Notes under the pieces: model-generated | Told to the model about the DNA's origin: nothing | Databases searched by the model: none | The model's input: the letters and a program-made list of their open reading frames with translations, nothing else | Source: Candidatus Sulfotelmatobacter sp. | GTDB lineage: Bacteria > Eisenbacteria > RBG-16-71-46 | Assembly (NCBI GenBank): GCA_035498555.1 | Contig: DATKAB010000173.1 | Coordinates: 1-63,971, forward strand | Direction: 5' to 3' | Length of the DNA stretch: 63,971 nucleotides | Shown here: one piece after another, positions 7,797 to 17,300 of the stretch | How the letters are laid out: each line of letters starts with the position of its first letter | How positions within the stretch are numbered: the stretch's first letter is position 1 | Made by a program: the position numbers and the translations under genes

Positions 7797-9176
7797 ATGA
7801 CATCGTTGCGTTGGTTGAGGACGCTGGTCCTTCTGGCGCTGGCGTGCGCACCCGGTGTGGCGTCGGCGAGCGGACTCGCCGTCGAGCTGTGGACCGATCG
7901 CGGCAACGACGGCGTGTATCAGCCCGGCGATGTCATCAGCATCAAGTCGCGTCTCTCGGAGGACGCGTTCCTCCTCGTTTACGAGATCGACTCCGAGGGC
8001 GGCGTCCACCTGCTGTTCCCGCCGCCGGGACGCGAGGGACCGGTGCAGGGCGGACGGACCATCGAGCTGCCCGACGATGACCGCAATCAGCTGGTGGTGG
8101 ACGATCAGACCGGGCAGGGCTTCGTGGTGGCGATCGCCTCGCGCGCGCCCTTCGACAGCCTGCCGTGGTACCTGCGCCCGGAGAACCCGCAGGCCGAGGG
8201 GATCGGCTACGTCGGCCAGCCGGATCAGGAGGAAGGCGTCACCGCGGACGGCAAGATCGTGGGCGACCCGTTCGTCGCCATGGAGAGGATCCGCCGTCGC
8301 GTCGTGGCGAGCGCCGACGATCCCGAAAGCTTCGCGACCACCTACGTGAGCTACTACGTTCACGAGCAGGTCCGCTATCCGCGCTACCTCTGCTACGACT
8401 GCCACCGCCCCGGGCAGTACGCGTGGTGGGATGGATTCGATCCCTACTACACGACCTGCACCGCATTCGATTTCCACGTCAACTGGTCGTGGTACTGGGG
8501 ACCGCGCTACTGGTTCGGATCGGTTCCTTACTTCGTGTACGTGTATCGAGACGGCTGCCCGCCCGCTTATCGCCGCCCGTATGGGCCGGGCGCCACCTGG
8601 TATTCGTCCTGGGACGGATGGCATCGCTGGCGTGATCTGTGGGGCGCTGATGGGCTGCAGCGGTACAAGTCGGCGCCGCCTCCGAACTACATCCCGCCGA
8701 GCGTCTATCGCGAGGCGAGCCGGAACGGGCAGCCGCTGCGCGATCTTCCGCCGGGCATGCTGGCCGGCGGGGTGACCAAGCCCGGCAGTCTGCGCGAATT
8801 CGTGCCGGTCGGACGCAGCGCGCGGGACGGCGGCGCGATTTCGCCGCGCGCCGGCGACGTCAGCCGGCAGCTGCGGGGCGCCCCATCCGTCTACGAGCGG
8901 CGCCAGTTCCGGCAGTGGGAGGGCGGCGGCCGGATGAACGGGACCGGAACGCCGCGCTACCTGCGCGGCGAAGGCGGATTCCAGCGGGTGCCGATCGGCT
9001 CGCCGCGCCTTGAGCGCGCGGGCGGCGGCTTCCCGCGCGGGCCGGGCACCTCCGCGCCGCGGGTCGAACGCGCCCCCAGCCAGAGTTCGGGCGGCGTTCG
9101 CCGCGAGGCGGCGCGCGAAGGCGGCGTGGCGCGGACCAGCGGGGAGGGTGGCGGAGGGGCACGGCAGCGCCGCTAG
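7797..9176 (+). CDS. DUF4384-domain secreted protein
   Basis: A 459-residue exported protein. A signal peptide (TLVLLALACAPGVASASG) precedes a DUF4384 domain, recognised by AVELWTDRGNDGVYQPGDVI and the following strands (DAFLLVYEIDSEGGVHLLFP). The middle (about 195-270) is exceptionally rich in Trp, Tyr and Phe and contains a CYDC pair. The last 170 residues are Gly/Arg-rich and low-complexity. DUF4384 proteins are secreted or periplasmic and often accompany kinases or serine proteases; their molecular function is not established. The start at 7797 has GGGAAGGAGCGGG upstream and gives the signal peptide, whereas the frame is open from 7641. A terminator follows. Confidence 0.75.
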   Translation: MTSLRWLRTLVLLALACAPGVASASGLAVELWTDRGNDGVYQPGDVISIKSRLSEDAFLLVYEIDSEGGVHLLFPPPGREGPVQGGRTIELPDDDRNQLVVDDQTGQGFVVAIASRAPFDSLPWYLRPENPQAEGIGYVGQPDQEEGVTADGKIVGDPFVAMERIRRRVVASADDPESFATTYVSYYVHEQVRYPRYLCYDCHRPGQYAWWDGFDPYYTTCTAFDFHVNWSWYWGPRYWFGSVPYFVYVYRDGCPPAYRRPYGPGATWYSSWDGWHRWRDLWGADGLQRYKSAPPPNYIPPSVYREASRNGQPLRDLPPGMLAGGVTKPGSLREFVPVGRSARDGGAISPRAGDVSRQLRGAPSVYERRQFRQWEGGGRMNGTGTPRYLRGEGGFQRVPIGSPRLERAGGGFPRGPGTSAPRVERAPSQSSGGVRREAAREGGVARTSGEGGGGARQRR

Positions 9177-9213
9177 CGCTTGAGGTGCGAGAGGATTCCA
9201 GCCGATACTGGAG

Positions 9214-9240
9214 ACGGGACCCTTCCGGGTCCCGTTTCTC
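9214..9240 (+). terminator. Rho-independent terminator after the DUF4384 gene
   Basis: Perfect 9-bp stem ACGGGACCC-TTCC-GGGTCCCGT followed by TTCTC. It lies 38 bp beyond the stop codon. Confidence 0.65.
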
Positions 9241-9277
9241 ATTACCTGGAACCAGATCAGCCGACCGCCGGTAGGGC

Positions 9278-10285
9278 ATGAAGCGTCCCCGCCGCATTCG
9301 CCTTCCTCGAGCCATGAACCTGCCCAAACCCACCAGCACGTTGAAACGCTCCCCGGTCAGGCCCGGCCGGGCGCCCGCCCGGCTCGCCGCCCTGGGGTTG
9401 CTCGCGGGCCTTGTGGCCGCCGGCCCGGCGCGGGCGACCCCTGCGGGCTTCGCGTTCCTCGAAATCCCGGCGGGAGCGCGCGCCTCGTCGATGGCGGGCG
9501 CCTACTCGTCGATCGCCCAGGGGGCCGAAGCCGCGTTCTGGAATCCGGCCGGCCTCGCGGAAGTTCGCGGCGTTCAGGTGAGCGCCAACCACGCCGAGAT
9601 GTTCGCCGACCTCCGCTACGACGCCATGTCGGTCGGGACCGGCCTGTGGGGGGGTGGCCTCGGCATGTCGGTGCGGGCGTACTACAGCGACGCGATCGAC
9701 CAGCGCGACGACCTCGGCAACCTCACCGGCAGCTTCGGCTCGCACGATCTCGAGTTCAAGCTCAGCTACGGGCATCGCCTCGCGAGCGGCTTCTCGCTGG
9801 GTGGCTCGACGCAGCTGGTGCGCGAGCGGATCGCCGACGAGTCCGCGCAGACCTGGGCGTTCGACGCGGGCGCGAGTTGGGATCCCCCGATCCTCGACGG
9901 CTCACGACTGAGCCTGAGCCTCCACAATCTGGGCCGCGCGGGCCATTTCACGATCGATGGAGTGCCCGGGGGAGACGTTCCGCTGCCGAAAGCGGTGCAG
10001 ACCGGGCTCTCGATGGCGCATCTGTTCGGCCACGGGCTCACGCTGCGAGGCTCGCTCGAGGGTCGATTCGCCGAAGGCGCCTCGGGTATCGGCATGCTGG
10101 GCACCGAAATCACCGCGCTCGGTGGCGGCGCACTGCGCGCCGGATGGCGGATCAACGACGCTTCCAGCAATTTCACACTCGGCGCGGGCTACGCGACTCA
10201 GAGCGTGCACTTCGACTACGCCTTCGTCCCCTGGCAGTTCGACCTCGGGGACTCCCACCGCTTCTCGGTGGACCTTCAGTTCTAA
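9278..10285 (+). CDS. PorV/PorQ-family outer-membrane beta-barrel protein
   Basis: A 335-residue protein with an export signal (LAALGLLAGLVAAGPARA). The mature N-terminus is characteristic of the PorV/PorQ (UPF0164) family: FLEIPAGARASSMAGAYSSI followed by AEAAFWNPAGLA. The remainder is alternating amphipathic beta strands ending in an aromatic residue (FSVDLQF), as expected for an outer-membrane barrel. In Bacteroidetes PorV shuttles type IX secretion substrates. Outside that phylum, homologues are common without a recognisable type IX system, and none of its core genes is seen here. The start could also be the Met at 9314. Confidence 0.8.
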   Translation: MKRPRRIRLPRAMNLPKPTSTLKRSPVRPGRAPARLAALGLLAGLVAAGPARATPAGFAFLEIPAGARASSMAGAYSSIAQGAEAAFWNPAGLAEVRGVQVSANHAEMFADLRYDAMSVGTGLWGGGLGMSVRAYYSDAIDQRDDLGNLTGSFGSHDLEFKLSYGHRLASGFSLGGSTQLVRERIADESAQTWAFDAGASWDPPILDGSRLSLSLHNLGRAGHFTIDGVPGGDVPLPKAVQTGLSMAHLFGHGLTLRGSLEGRFAEGASGIGMLGTEITALGGGALRAGWRINDASSNFTLGAGYATQSVHFDYAFVPWQFDLGDSHRFSVDLQF

Positions 10286-10452
10286 CCACTTCCGAACCTT
10301 TCCCGCCGCTCCGCCGCCCAACTCCGCCTCCCGCTTTCACGTCGAATCTCGCGCCATGCGGCCACGAGGCCGTGTCGCACGGTGAGCCCACCACGGCTGG
10401 CGCGCGAGCCGATTTCGAGGGCGGAGGGGCAAAGCCCGCCGGAGAGTCGCGC

Positions 10453-11184
10453 TCAGCGCGCCGGCCAGGTCTCGAGGGTGAGCTGGCCGTTTCTCAGGCG
10501 GGCGTAGGTGAACTGATCGATCCAGTCGCCGAGCACCAGCAGCTGGCGGCCCGGTTCTCTACGCTCGAAGGCCCGGTGAAAGTGGCCGATGATCACTCCG
10601 TCGTAGCCTTCCGCGAAGCGCGGCAGAGCGACCTCCGTCCACAGGCGCTCGATGGGAAAGCGGTTCGGATCGCGGGCGTCGCGCGAGCGGCCCGAAATCC
10701 AGTGGGCGAGAGGGATACCGAGGTCGGGATGCACCAGCTGATAGAGGCGGATGCTGAGCGGATGACGCAGCACTCGGCGCAGCACCCGATAGCCGAGATC
10801 GCCGCCGATCAGGCCGTCACCATGATGGATCCACAGTTTGCGACCCTGGGTTTCGAGCGCGATCGGCCCGCTGCGAGTGACGGCGCCGATCTCCTCCGAC
10901 AGGAACGGCCCCAACCAGAAATCGTGGTTGCCGTTGAGATAGGTGATCTCCACACCCGCGTCGCGCAGACGCCGGAGCGCGGCGAGCGTGGCGAAGTGCT
11001 GGCGCGGAATGGCGGTTCGGTACTCGAACCAGAAATCGAAGAGATCCCCGACGATGACCAGTAAACGCGCGTGGCCGGGAAGCGACTCCAGGAATCGGTG
11101 GAGGTGCGCGATGCGAGCGGACTCGCGCGCTCCGGACTCCACGCCGAGATGGGCGTCGGCCAGGAACACCACCTCGTCGGACAT
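10453..11184 (-). CDS. lpxH: UDP-2,3-diacylglucosamine diphosphatase (LpxH-like)
   Basis: A 243-residue calcineurin-like metallophosphoesterase. Metal-binding motifs appear in order: FLADAHLG (DxH), IVGDLFDFW (GD), LNGNHDFWLG (GNHD), WIHHGDGL, and GHFHRAF (GHxH). The FDFWFEY stretch and a helical cap are typical of LpxH, which removes UMP from UDP-2,3-diacylglucosamine in lipid A synthesis at the inner membrane. Length is normal for LpxH (about 240). It is convergent with the PorV-like gene and divergent from the DegP-like gene. Identity as LpxH rather than another member of this phosphoesterase family is likely, not certain. Confidence 0.85.
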   Translation of the reverse strand: MSDEVVFLADAHLGVESGARESARIAHLHRFLESLPGHARLLVIVGDLFDFWFEYRTAIPRQHFATLAALRRLRDAGVEITYLNGNHDFWLGPFLSEEIGAVTRSGPIALETQGRKLWIHHGDGLIGGDLGYRVLRRVLRHPLSIRLYQLVHPDLGIPLAHWISGRSRDARDPNRFPIERLWTEVALPRFAEGYDGVIIGHFHRAFERREPGRQLLVLGDWIDQFTYARLRNGQLTLETWPAR

Positions 11185-11280
11185 GGCGGCGCAGTCTAGT
11201 GTGCGGCGCGCATCGCATCCACCCGCTGCCGGTGGTGCCGCGCCGGTTGGCGCGCCGAGCCGCGCCGGGCCACAATTGAC

Positions 11281-11311
11281 CCGGCTGTGACAGGGCAGCG
11301 GAAACAGCCGG
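11281..11311. promoter_or_regulatory. Inverted repeat upstream of the DegP-like gene
   Basis: CCGGCTGT (11281-11288) and ACAGCCGG (11304-11311) are perfect arms separated by 15 bp, directly after a TTGACC box. They lie about 110 bp before the protease start, in the lpxH-degP divergent region. An operator or a leader hairpin is possible. Confidence 0.35.
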
Positions 11312-11422
11312 TAACCTCATTCCCGTATTTCACCATCACAACCCACGAACGCCAGCGCGCCGCTTGCATTCCCGATACCCCCGGACGCACGGCGCCGACT
11401 CGAGAACTCGGAGGAGCACCCG

Positions 11423-12943
11423 ATGAAGACCCCCAGTTGGCCGATTCACCCGCGCAGTTACGTGGTTGTCGCGGCCCTGCTCGTACTGGTCGGCGTTGCA
11501 GCCGGCCTCGGCCTGAGCGCCGGGCTCGATCTCTCCCACGGCACCGCGGCGAATCATGGTTCGGTGTTCGCGGTTCCGGCCAGCGCGGCCGCCCCATCGG
11601 CGTCGGCCGCGCTGCCCGAGAGCCCGTTCGTCGGTGTAGTCGACAAGGCGCTGCCGGCGGTGGTGTTCATCGACGTCCGCAAGAAGGTCGGCGGTGGTGA
11701 CTCCGACGATCCGCAGGAGCAGCTGTTCCGCCGTTTCTTCGGCGAGGATTCGCCACGGAAGCCGACCTACCGTCCGTCGTCGGGATCGGGATTCATCATC
11801 GATTCGCAGGGGCGGATCCTGACCAACAATCATGTGGTGCGTGACGCTGATCAGATCACGGTGACGCTCAACGACAAGCGCCAGTTCAAGGCCAGGGTGC
11901 TGGGCGCCGATCCCGAGACCGACGTCGCGGTGATCAAGATCGACGCCGACAATCTGCCGGTGCTGCCGCTCGGCGACTCCGACAATCTGCGGGTCGGCGA
12001 CTGGGCGATCGCGATCGGGAATCCGCTCGGCGAGCTGAAGGGCTCGGTGACGGTCGGCATCATCAGTGCCGAGGGTCGCTCCAATCTGAACATCTTCGGC
12101 GGGACGCCGGCCTTCCAGGACTTCATCCAGACCGACGCCTCGATCAACTTCGGGAACTCGGGCGGACCGCTCTGCAACATCCGCGGCGAAGCGATCGGCA
12201 TCAACACCGCGATCAATCCGAGCGGCCAGGGCATCGGTTTCGCGATCCCGATCAACCTCGCCAGGCACGTCGCCGAGCAGCTGGTGGCCAAGGGCAGCGT
12301 GTCGCGCGCCTGGCTCGGTGTTCAGCTCGCCGAACTGACGCCCGAGCTGGCGGAGGGCTTCGGCATCAAGGGTGATCAGGGCGTCGTGATCCAGGACGTG
12401 GTGCCCGGCCAGCCGGCCGAACGCGCCGGTCTCAAGCGCAACGACGTCATCGTCGAGTTTCAGGGCCAGCCGGTGACGGATCTGCAGAAGTTCCGCCTGA
12501 AGGTCGCGGACACCGCGGTCGGCTCGAAGGTCAATCTGGTGGTGCTGCGCGACGGCAAGAAGGTTCCGGTCAGCGTGACGCTGTCGCAGCGCGATCAGAA
12601 CGTGCTGGCCTCGAACCAGGGGAGCCCGGACGACAAGAACGCGCCGGAATCTCCGGCGAGCGCGGCGGGGCTCAAGGTGCGCGACATGTCGCGCTCCGAG
12701 CTGAGCGCCGCCAAGCTCGACGCCGGGGTGATCATCACCGACGTCGAGGACTCGAGCCCCGCCGACGAGGCCGGCCTGCAGCCCGGCGACGTGATCGAGG
12801 AAGTCGGCGGCAAGAGCGTGGCCTCGTCCGAGGACTTCTCGAAGGCCATCGCTTCCGCCAAGAAGTCGGGCAAGCGTCATGCCGTGCTGCTGGTGCGCCG
12901 CGGCGACAGCTCTCAGTTCGTGCCGCTGCAGATTCAGGAGTAA
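11423..12943 (+). CDS. DegP/HtrA-like (Do family) periplasmic serine protease
   Basis: A 506-residue protease with an N-terminal membrane anchor or signal (VVVAALLVLVGVAAGLGLSA). The trypsin-like domain has the full triad: His137 in TNNHVV, Asp167 in TDVAVI, Ser246 in GNSGGPL. Two PDZ domains follow, at about 290-385 (RAWLGVQL) and about 415-500 (GVIITDVEDSSPADEAGL). This architecture is typical of DegP/DegQ/MucD, which degrade or chaperone misfolded envelope proteins. The start is preceded by GGAGGAGC. A hairpin terminator follows, so it is probably transcribed alone. Confidence 0.9.
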   Translation: MKTPSWPIHPRSYVVVAALLVLVGVAAGLGLSAGLDLSHGTAANHGSVFAVPASAAAPSASAALPESPFVGVVDKALPAVVFIDVRKKVGGGDSDDPQEQLFRRFFGEDSPRKPTYRPSSGSGFIIDSQGRILTNNHVVRDADQITVTLNDKRQFKARVLGADPETDVAVIKIDADNLPVLPLGDSDNLRVGDWAIAIGNPLGELKGSVTVGIISAEGRSNLNIFGGTPAFQDFIQTDASINFGNSGGPLCNIRGEAIGINTAINPSGQGIGFAIPINLARHVAEQLVAKGSVSRAWLGVQLAELTPELAEGFGIKGDQGVVIQDVVPGQPAERAGLKRNDVIVEFQGQPVTDLQKFRLKVADTAVGSKVNLVVLRDGKKVPVSVTLSQRDQNVLASNQGSPDDKNAPESPASAAGLKVRDMSRSELSAAKLDAGVIITDVEDSSPADEAGLQPGDVIEEVGGKSVASSEDFSKAIASAKKSGKRHAVLLVRRGDSSQFVPLQIQE

Positions 12944-12962
12944 TCTGGCGGGGCTCGTGCAC

Positions 12963-12996
12963 GGACGCGGGGGGCAGGATGCCCCTCGCGTCCTTT
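12963..12996 (+). terminator. Hairpin terminator after the DegP-like gene
   Basis: GGACGCG...CGCGTCC encloses GGGGC...GCCCC, a 12-bp stem of high GC, followed by only three T. It is plausible but has a weak T tract. Confidence 0.5.
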
Positions 12997-13048
12997 CCGA
13001 CGCGCCCGCGCCACGCGCGCGCGTTCCGCGCCACGGAGGGCTCCCGTC

Positions 13049-14296
13049 TTGCGGATGAAGTTTGCTCGCGCCGGTCGGCTGGTGAGGCCGGCCGTGCTCA
13101 TCCTGATGTTGGCGCTGCCCGCGGCGCTTGCCGCGAAGCCGCGGAGCGCGTCGCCTCCACCCGCGCCGTCGGTCCGGCTGCTCGCGGTCCGCTCGTGGGC
13201 GGCGCCCGCCAATACCCGCGTGGTGTTCGACTTCTCGGCGCCGGTGTCGGGCGTGATGCCCGACTCGGGCGACGCGCGTGAGCTGGTGATCAGCATCCCG
13301 GGAGAGGCGATCAGCCGCGCCGACTCGGTGCCTTCGGTGATGCGCATCGGGGACGGCGTCGTGGACTCGGTCGAGATCGCCACCGGCGCGACCGGTGCGC
13401 GCTTCCACGTCGTGCTCCACGACAGCACGCACTTCCGGGTGTTCTCGCTGCCCCCCGAGGAGGACAAGGCGTTCCGCATCGTGGTGGACGCCGACAAGCG
13501 CGGCGGTGAGGCGGCCGAAGATCAGCGGCTCGCGGTGATCGCCGCCACCAAGAAGAAGGAACGCATTCGCATCGTGATGGTGGACCCCGGTCACGGCGGC
13601 GAGGACACGGGCGCGCTCGGGCCCAACGGGATCCGCGAAAAGGACGTGACGCTGGCGGTGGCCAGGTCGCTGGTGGACGAGATCAACGGGATGGCCGGAA
13701 TGCGCGCGCTGCTCACGCGCAACGGCGACTGGTTCATTCCGCTGAAGGACCGCTACCGGATCGCGGAAAAGGCCAAGGCCGACGTGTTCATCAGCATCCA
13801 CGCGAACTCGTCCAAGCGTCGCGGCTCGGGCAGCGGCACCGAGGTCTATTTCCTGTCGGTGCGCGGCGCCAGTGATCAGGCCGACGCGGACCTGGCCAAC
13901 CTCGAAAACGCGGCCGACCTGGTCGGTGGGGTGCCGCAGCACGCCGAGGACGACCTCGTCAACATTCTCTACGACGTCAAGCGGAGCTCGGCGATGCAGA
14001 AGAGCCAGTTGCTCGCGGAATCGCTGCTCGACCACATCTCCAGCGACCGGCTCGAGGCGCGCGGGGTGAAGCAGGCCGGATTCGTGGTGCTGAAGTCGGT
14101 GGAATTTCCGTCGGTGCTGGTCGAAGTCGCATTCATCAACAACCCGCGGGAGGCCCGGCTGCTCCGGGATCCGGGATTCCAGAAATCGATGGGCCGCGAG
14201 CTGGCGAGCGGCGTGCGCGACTACTTCCAGCGCGCCGGGATCGGCCTCGCGAACCCTTCGGGCGCGGCGGGCGGTTCGACCGGAAACGGCCAGTAG
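13049..14296 (+). CDS. N-acetylmuramoyl-L-alanine amidase (AmiC-type, AMIN + Amidase_3)
   Basis: A 415-residue exported peptidoglycan hydrolase that cleaves the amide between N-acetylmuramic acid and L-alanine. A signal peptide (AVLILMLALPAALAA) is followed by an AMIN-like localisation domain (about 40-150, RLLAVRSWAAPANTRVVFDF). The Amidase_3 domain (about 170-400) has zinc ligands in MVDPGHGGED, a Glu in IREKDVTLA, His in FISIHANSS, and the catalytic Glu in LVEVAFINN. The GGAGGG ribosome site favours the TTG at 13049; an ATG at 13055 is the alternative. The gene is convergent with the nucleotidase gene, 33 bp away, with no clear terminator between. Confidence 0.92.
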   Translation: MRMKFARAGRLVRPAVLILMLALPAALAAKPRSASPPPAPSVRLLAVRSWAAPANTRVVFDFSAPVSGVMPDSGDARELVISIPGEAISRADSVPSVMRIGDGVVDSVEIATGATGARFHVVLHDSTHFRVFSLPPEEDKAFRIVVDADKRGGEAAEDQRLAVIAATKKKERIRIVMVDPGHGGEDTGALGPNGIREKDVTLAVARSLVDEINGMAGMRALLTRNGDWFIPLKDRYRIAEKAKADVFISIHANSSKRRGSGSGTEVYFLSVRGASDQADADLANLENAADLVGGVPQHAEDDLVNILYDVKRSSAMQKSQLLAESLLDHISSDRLEARGVKQAGFVVLKSVEFPSVLVEVAFINNPREARLLRDPGFQKSMGRELASGVRDYFQRAGIGLANPSGAAGGSTGNGQ

Positions 14297-14329
14297 CCGA
14301 GGCGCTCGACCGCTCCGGCGGACTGCGAG

Positions 14330-17300
14330 TCAGCGCGACGAGGACGGCGCGTCGGTCGGAGACAACGAGCTGCGCTGAACGCGCCCGTCCGCGCGGTAGT
14401 CGAGCAACCCGCCGTTCCCCCCGGCCATCGCCACCACGTAGTCGCGCAGCGCGTCGCGCACGTTCTGCCCGGTGTCCTGACGATTGCGGCCCTTGGTGAG
14501 CGTGTCGTTGTTGTCGCCGCCGCCCGCCATGAAGTTGTTGACCACCACGTGGTAGTGATAGGTGGGATCGATCGGCTGGCCGTCCGCCTGCGAGAGCATC
14601 AGCAGGCGCGAGCCCCTGGGCCGGCTGAGGTCGTACGAGTACTTGATCCCACTCACCTGGGTGATACGACCGGAGGCCAGCCCCTCCTCGAGCACGCTGC
14701 GGATTTCGGTGCCGGTCAGCTCCAGCGAGAAGATCGTGTTGTCGAACGGCATCACCTCGTAGATCGCGCCTTCGGTCACGATCCCTTCGGGGAGATCGGC
14801 GCGCAGTCCGCCACTGTTCTGCATCGCGACGTCGGCCCTGGTCGCTTCGCGCATCGCGTCGGCCACCAGGCTGCCGACCGCGGACTCGCCGCTTCGCTCG
14901 CGCCCGAGCCAGCGCGCGTTGCGGCAGAGCACGCGGCCGGCGATCGGCCCAATCGCCTCGTTCCAGCGGCTCACTCGCGCCGCCATGGCGCTGTCGGGCG
15001 GATAGGTTTCGGCCAGCGTCGGCTGGAGTCGCGCCCGGCGCTCCACGACCTTGTGCTGGAGGGCGTCCACCACCAGATCGCACACCCCGATCACCTCGCC
15101 GTGCAGCCCGGCGATCATCACCGGAATGCCGCGGACTTCGTCGAGCACCTGGTTGTGGCTGTGGCCGCCGAGCCACAGGTCGACGCCCGGGACCTGGGCG
15201 AGCCGGGCGAGATCGCCGCGCGCGTGGCGGGCGGTGTCGGTCTCGGCGGGAATGTGACCCACCTCGATCACCACGTCGCTCTTCTTGCGCAGCGCCGGGA
15301 CCCGGCGGGCCGCCGTCGCCGAATCGTCGTCGAAGCGCAGATGCGCAACGTACTTCCCGAGCGTCACCGACGGTGTCTTGGGATAGCAGAGACCGAGCAC
15401 GCTCACGCGCACGCCCCGTCGTAAGAAGGTGGTGTCGGCCCTCGCCCACGAGGGAAGCTTGTTGGTCTTGCGCTCGACCAGGTTGGCGCCAAGCGCCGCG
15501 CAGTGGAGCTCGCGGATGCGTCGCGCCAGCGTATCGGCGGTCCAGTCGAATTCGTGATTGCCGATCGCGGCGGCGGCGTAGCCGAGCGCGTTCATCTGCT
15601 CGATCACCGGACGCCCGAACTGGAGGTTCGAAATCATCGTGCCCTGATACCAATCGCCGCCGTCCAGCAGCACCGTCCCCTCGGGATTGGTGCGTCTCAG
15701 TTCTGCCACCCAGGCCGCCAGCACCGGTGAGCTCCCCACCAGGCGATCGCCGTTCCGCTCGCGAGCGGTCTGGAGAATCGCGCCGTGGAAATCGGTGGTT
15801 TCGAGGACTTGCAGGGTGGGATAGCGGAGATTGGCGAGCAGCCCGAGCGCCTGAGACGTTTCGAGCGACGCGGTCGAGCCGTCGGTGAGCGAGGTGCCCG
15901 TGGTCAGGCCGCGACGGAACGCGAGATCCGGCGAGCGCGGGCTCAACGCGTAGTGGGCGGAGCGTGCGGCTTTCTCGGCGAGATCGAGCGCGGCGGTCTG
16001 CGTGAGCGGCGGCTCCTTCGCCGCACCGCCCTTCGAGCCCGACTTCGATCCGCCGATCGCGGCGCCGAACTTCGGCCCCATGACGCGCGACATCCAGCCC
16101 GCGAACGCGGAGCGGCCCATCTGGGCGTTCGGATCGAGCGCGAACGCCTCGTCGGACGTCAACGCCTTCCGCCGCACCAGCAGATCCACCAGCGGGCGCT
16201 CGGGGCTCACCGCGAAGGCCGGACGAATCGACCAGCCCGGGGTCAGCGGCTGGTCCGGCACGCCCTGGCGGCGAACGTAGTCGGCGATCAGGTCGCGCAC
16301 CAGCCGCGGGTCGTGAGCGAGGTGCGGCGCCTCAGGGAAGGCCGGGAAGCCGCCGCCGCCGAGCGCCCGGTAGCTGTTGACCGCGACCTTGAGGAGCTGC
16401 GCGGTGTCGAGCGGGGCGCCGCGGAAGCTGAGATTGACGATCCGATCCCCGACCGGTCGCGATGGATCGACCTCGTAGCTCACCCCGCTCGCCATGTCGA
16501 AGTTGTAGGCCGGCGCGCCGGGGACGAATCGGGATTGCTGGTGCGTGAAGTCGTAGCTCGAGAGCAGACTCGCCGACTTCTCGAGCACGCGCTTCAGCTC
16601 GCCGCCGCTCAGCTGCACCACCAGCAGCGTGTTCTCGTACGGGTAGAGTCGTTCGAGGTCACGCTCCCTCACCGCGCCCGGGCCGAGCGCCGCCGATGGA
16701 TCGGGGAGCGCCGCCAGCGAGACGTCGGCTCCGGTCGCGTCGAGCTGGGCGCGCTGGATGAGATCCCACGGGGCGCTCTCGGCCAGCCGCCCGGCGGGCG
16801 CTCGCAGCTCGGCGTCGGCGTTGCCGACCGTCGCCGACAGCTTCTCGCGCGCGATTTCGTGATAGCGGGCGGCCAGCGCGGCTACCGTGCTGTCGTCGGG
16901 AACCGAATCGTTCACCGCGATCAGTCGCGAGGTGACCTCGGTCACCACCCAGGGCGAACGCTCGTTGATCCGGGTCAGTCGGAGGTCGATGCGTCCGAGG
17001 GATTCGCCACCGTGGCCGGCCTGGGTCAGCAGGACCCCGCTCACGCGAGCCGAGGGAACCGCGACGTGAGTGTGGCCGAGCACGATGGCATCCACCCGTC
17101 GCACCTGCTCGGCCAGACGGAAGCCCCAGTTCTCGCCCGGCGTGTCGGCGGGGCGATCGGCGCGGGTCACCGGATCGCGTTCGAGGCCGGTGTGGGCGAG
17201 CAGGATGACCACGTCGCAATTCTCGATGTCCCGCAGCCGCTCCACCTGGCGTCGCGCCGACTCGATCGGCTCGAGGAAGCGCAACCCCTCCCAGCGGCTC

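Noticed and set aside
11336-14035. 899-codon minus-strand frame across the protease and amidase genes
   Set aside because: Antisense shadow of two well-identified genes, crossing their intergenic terminator. His/Arg/Asp-rich product without domains.
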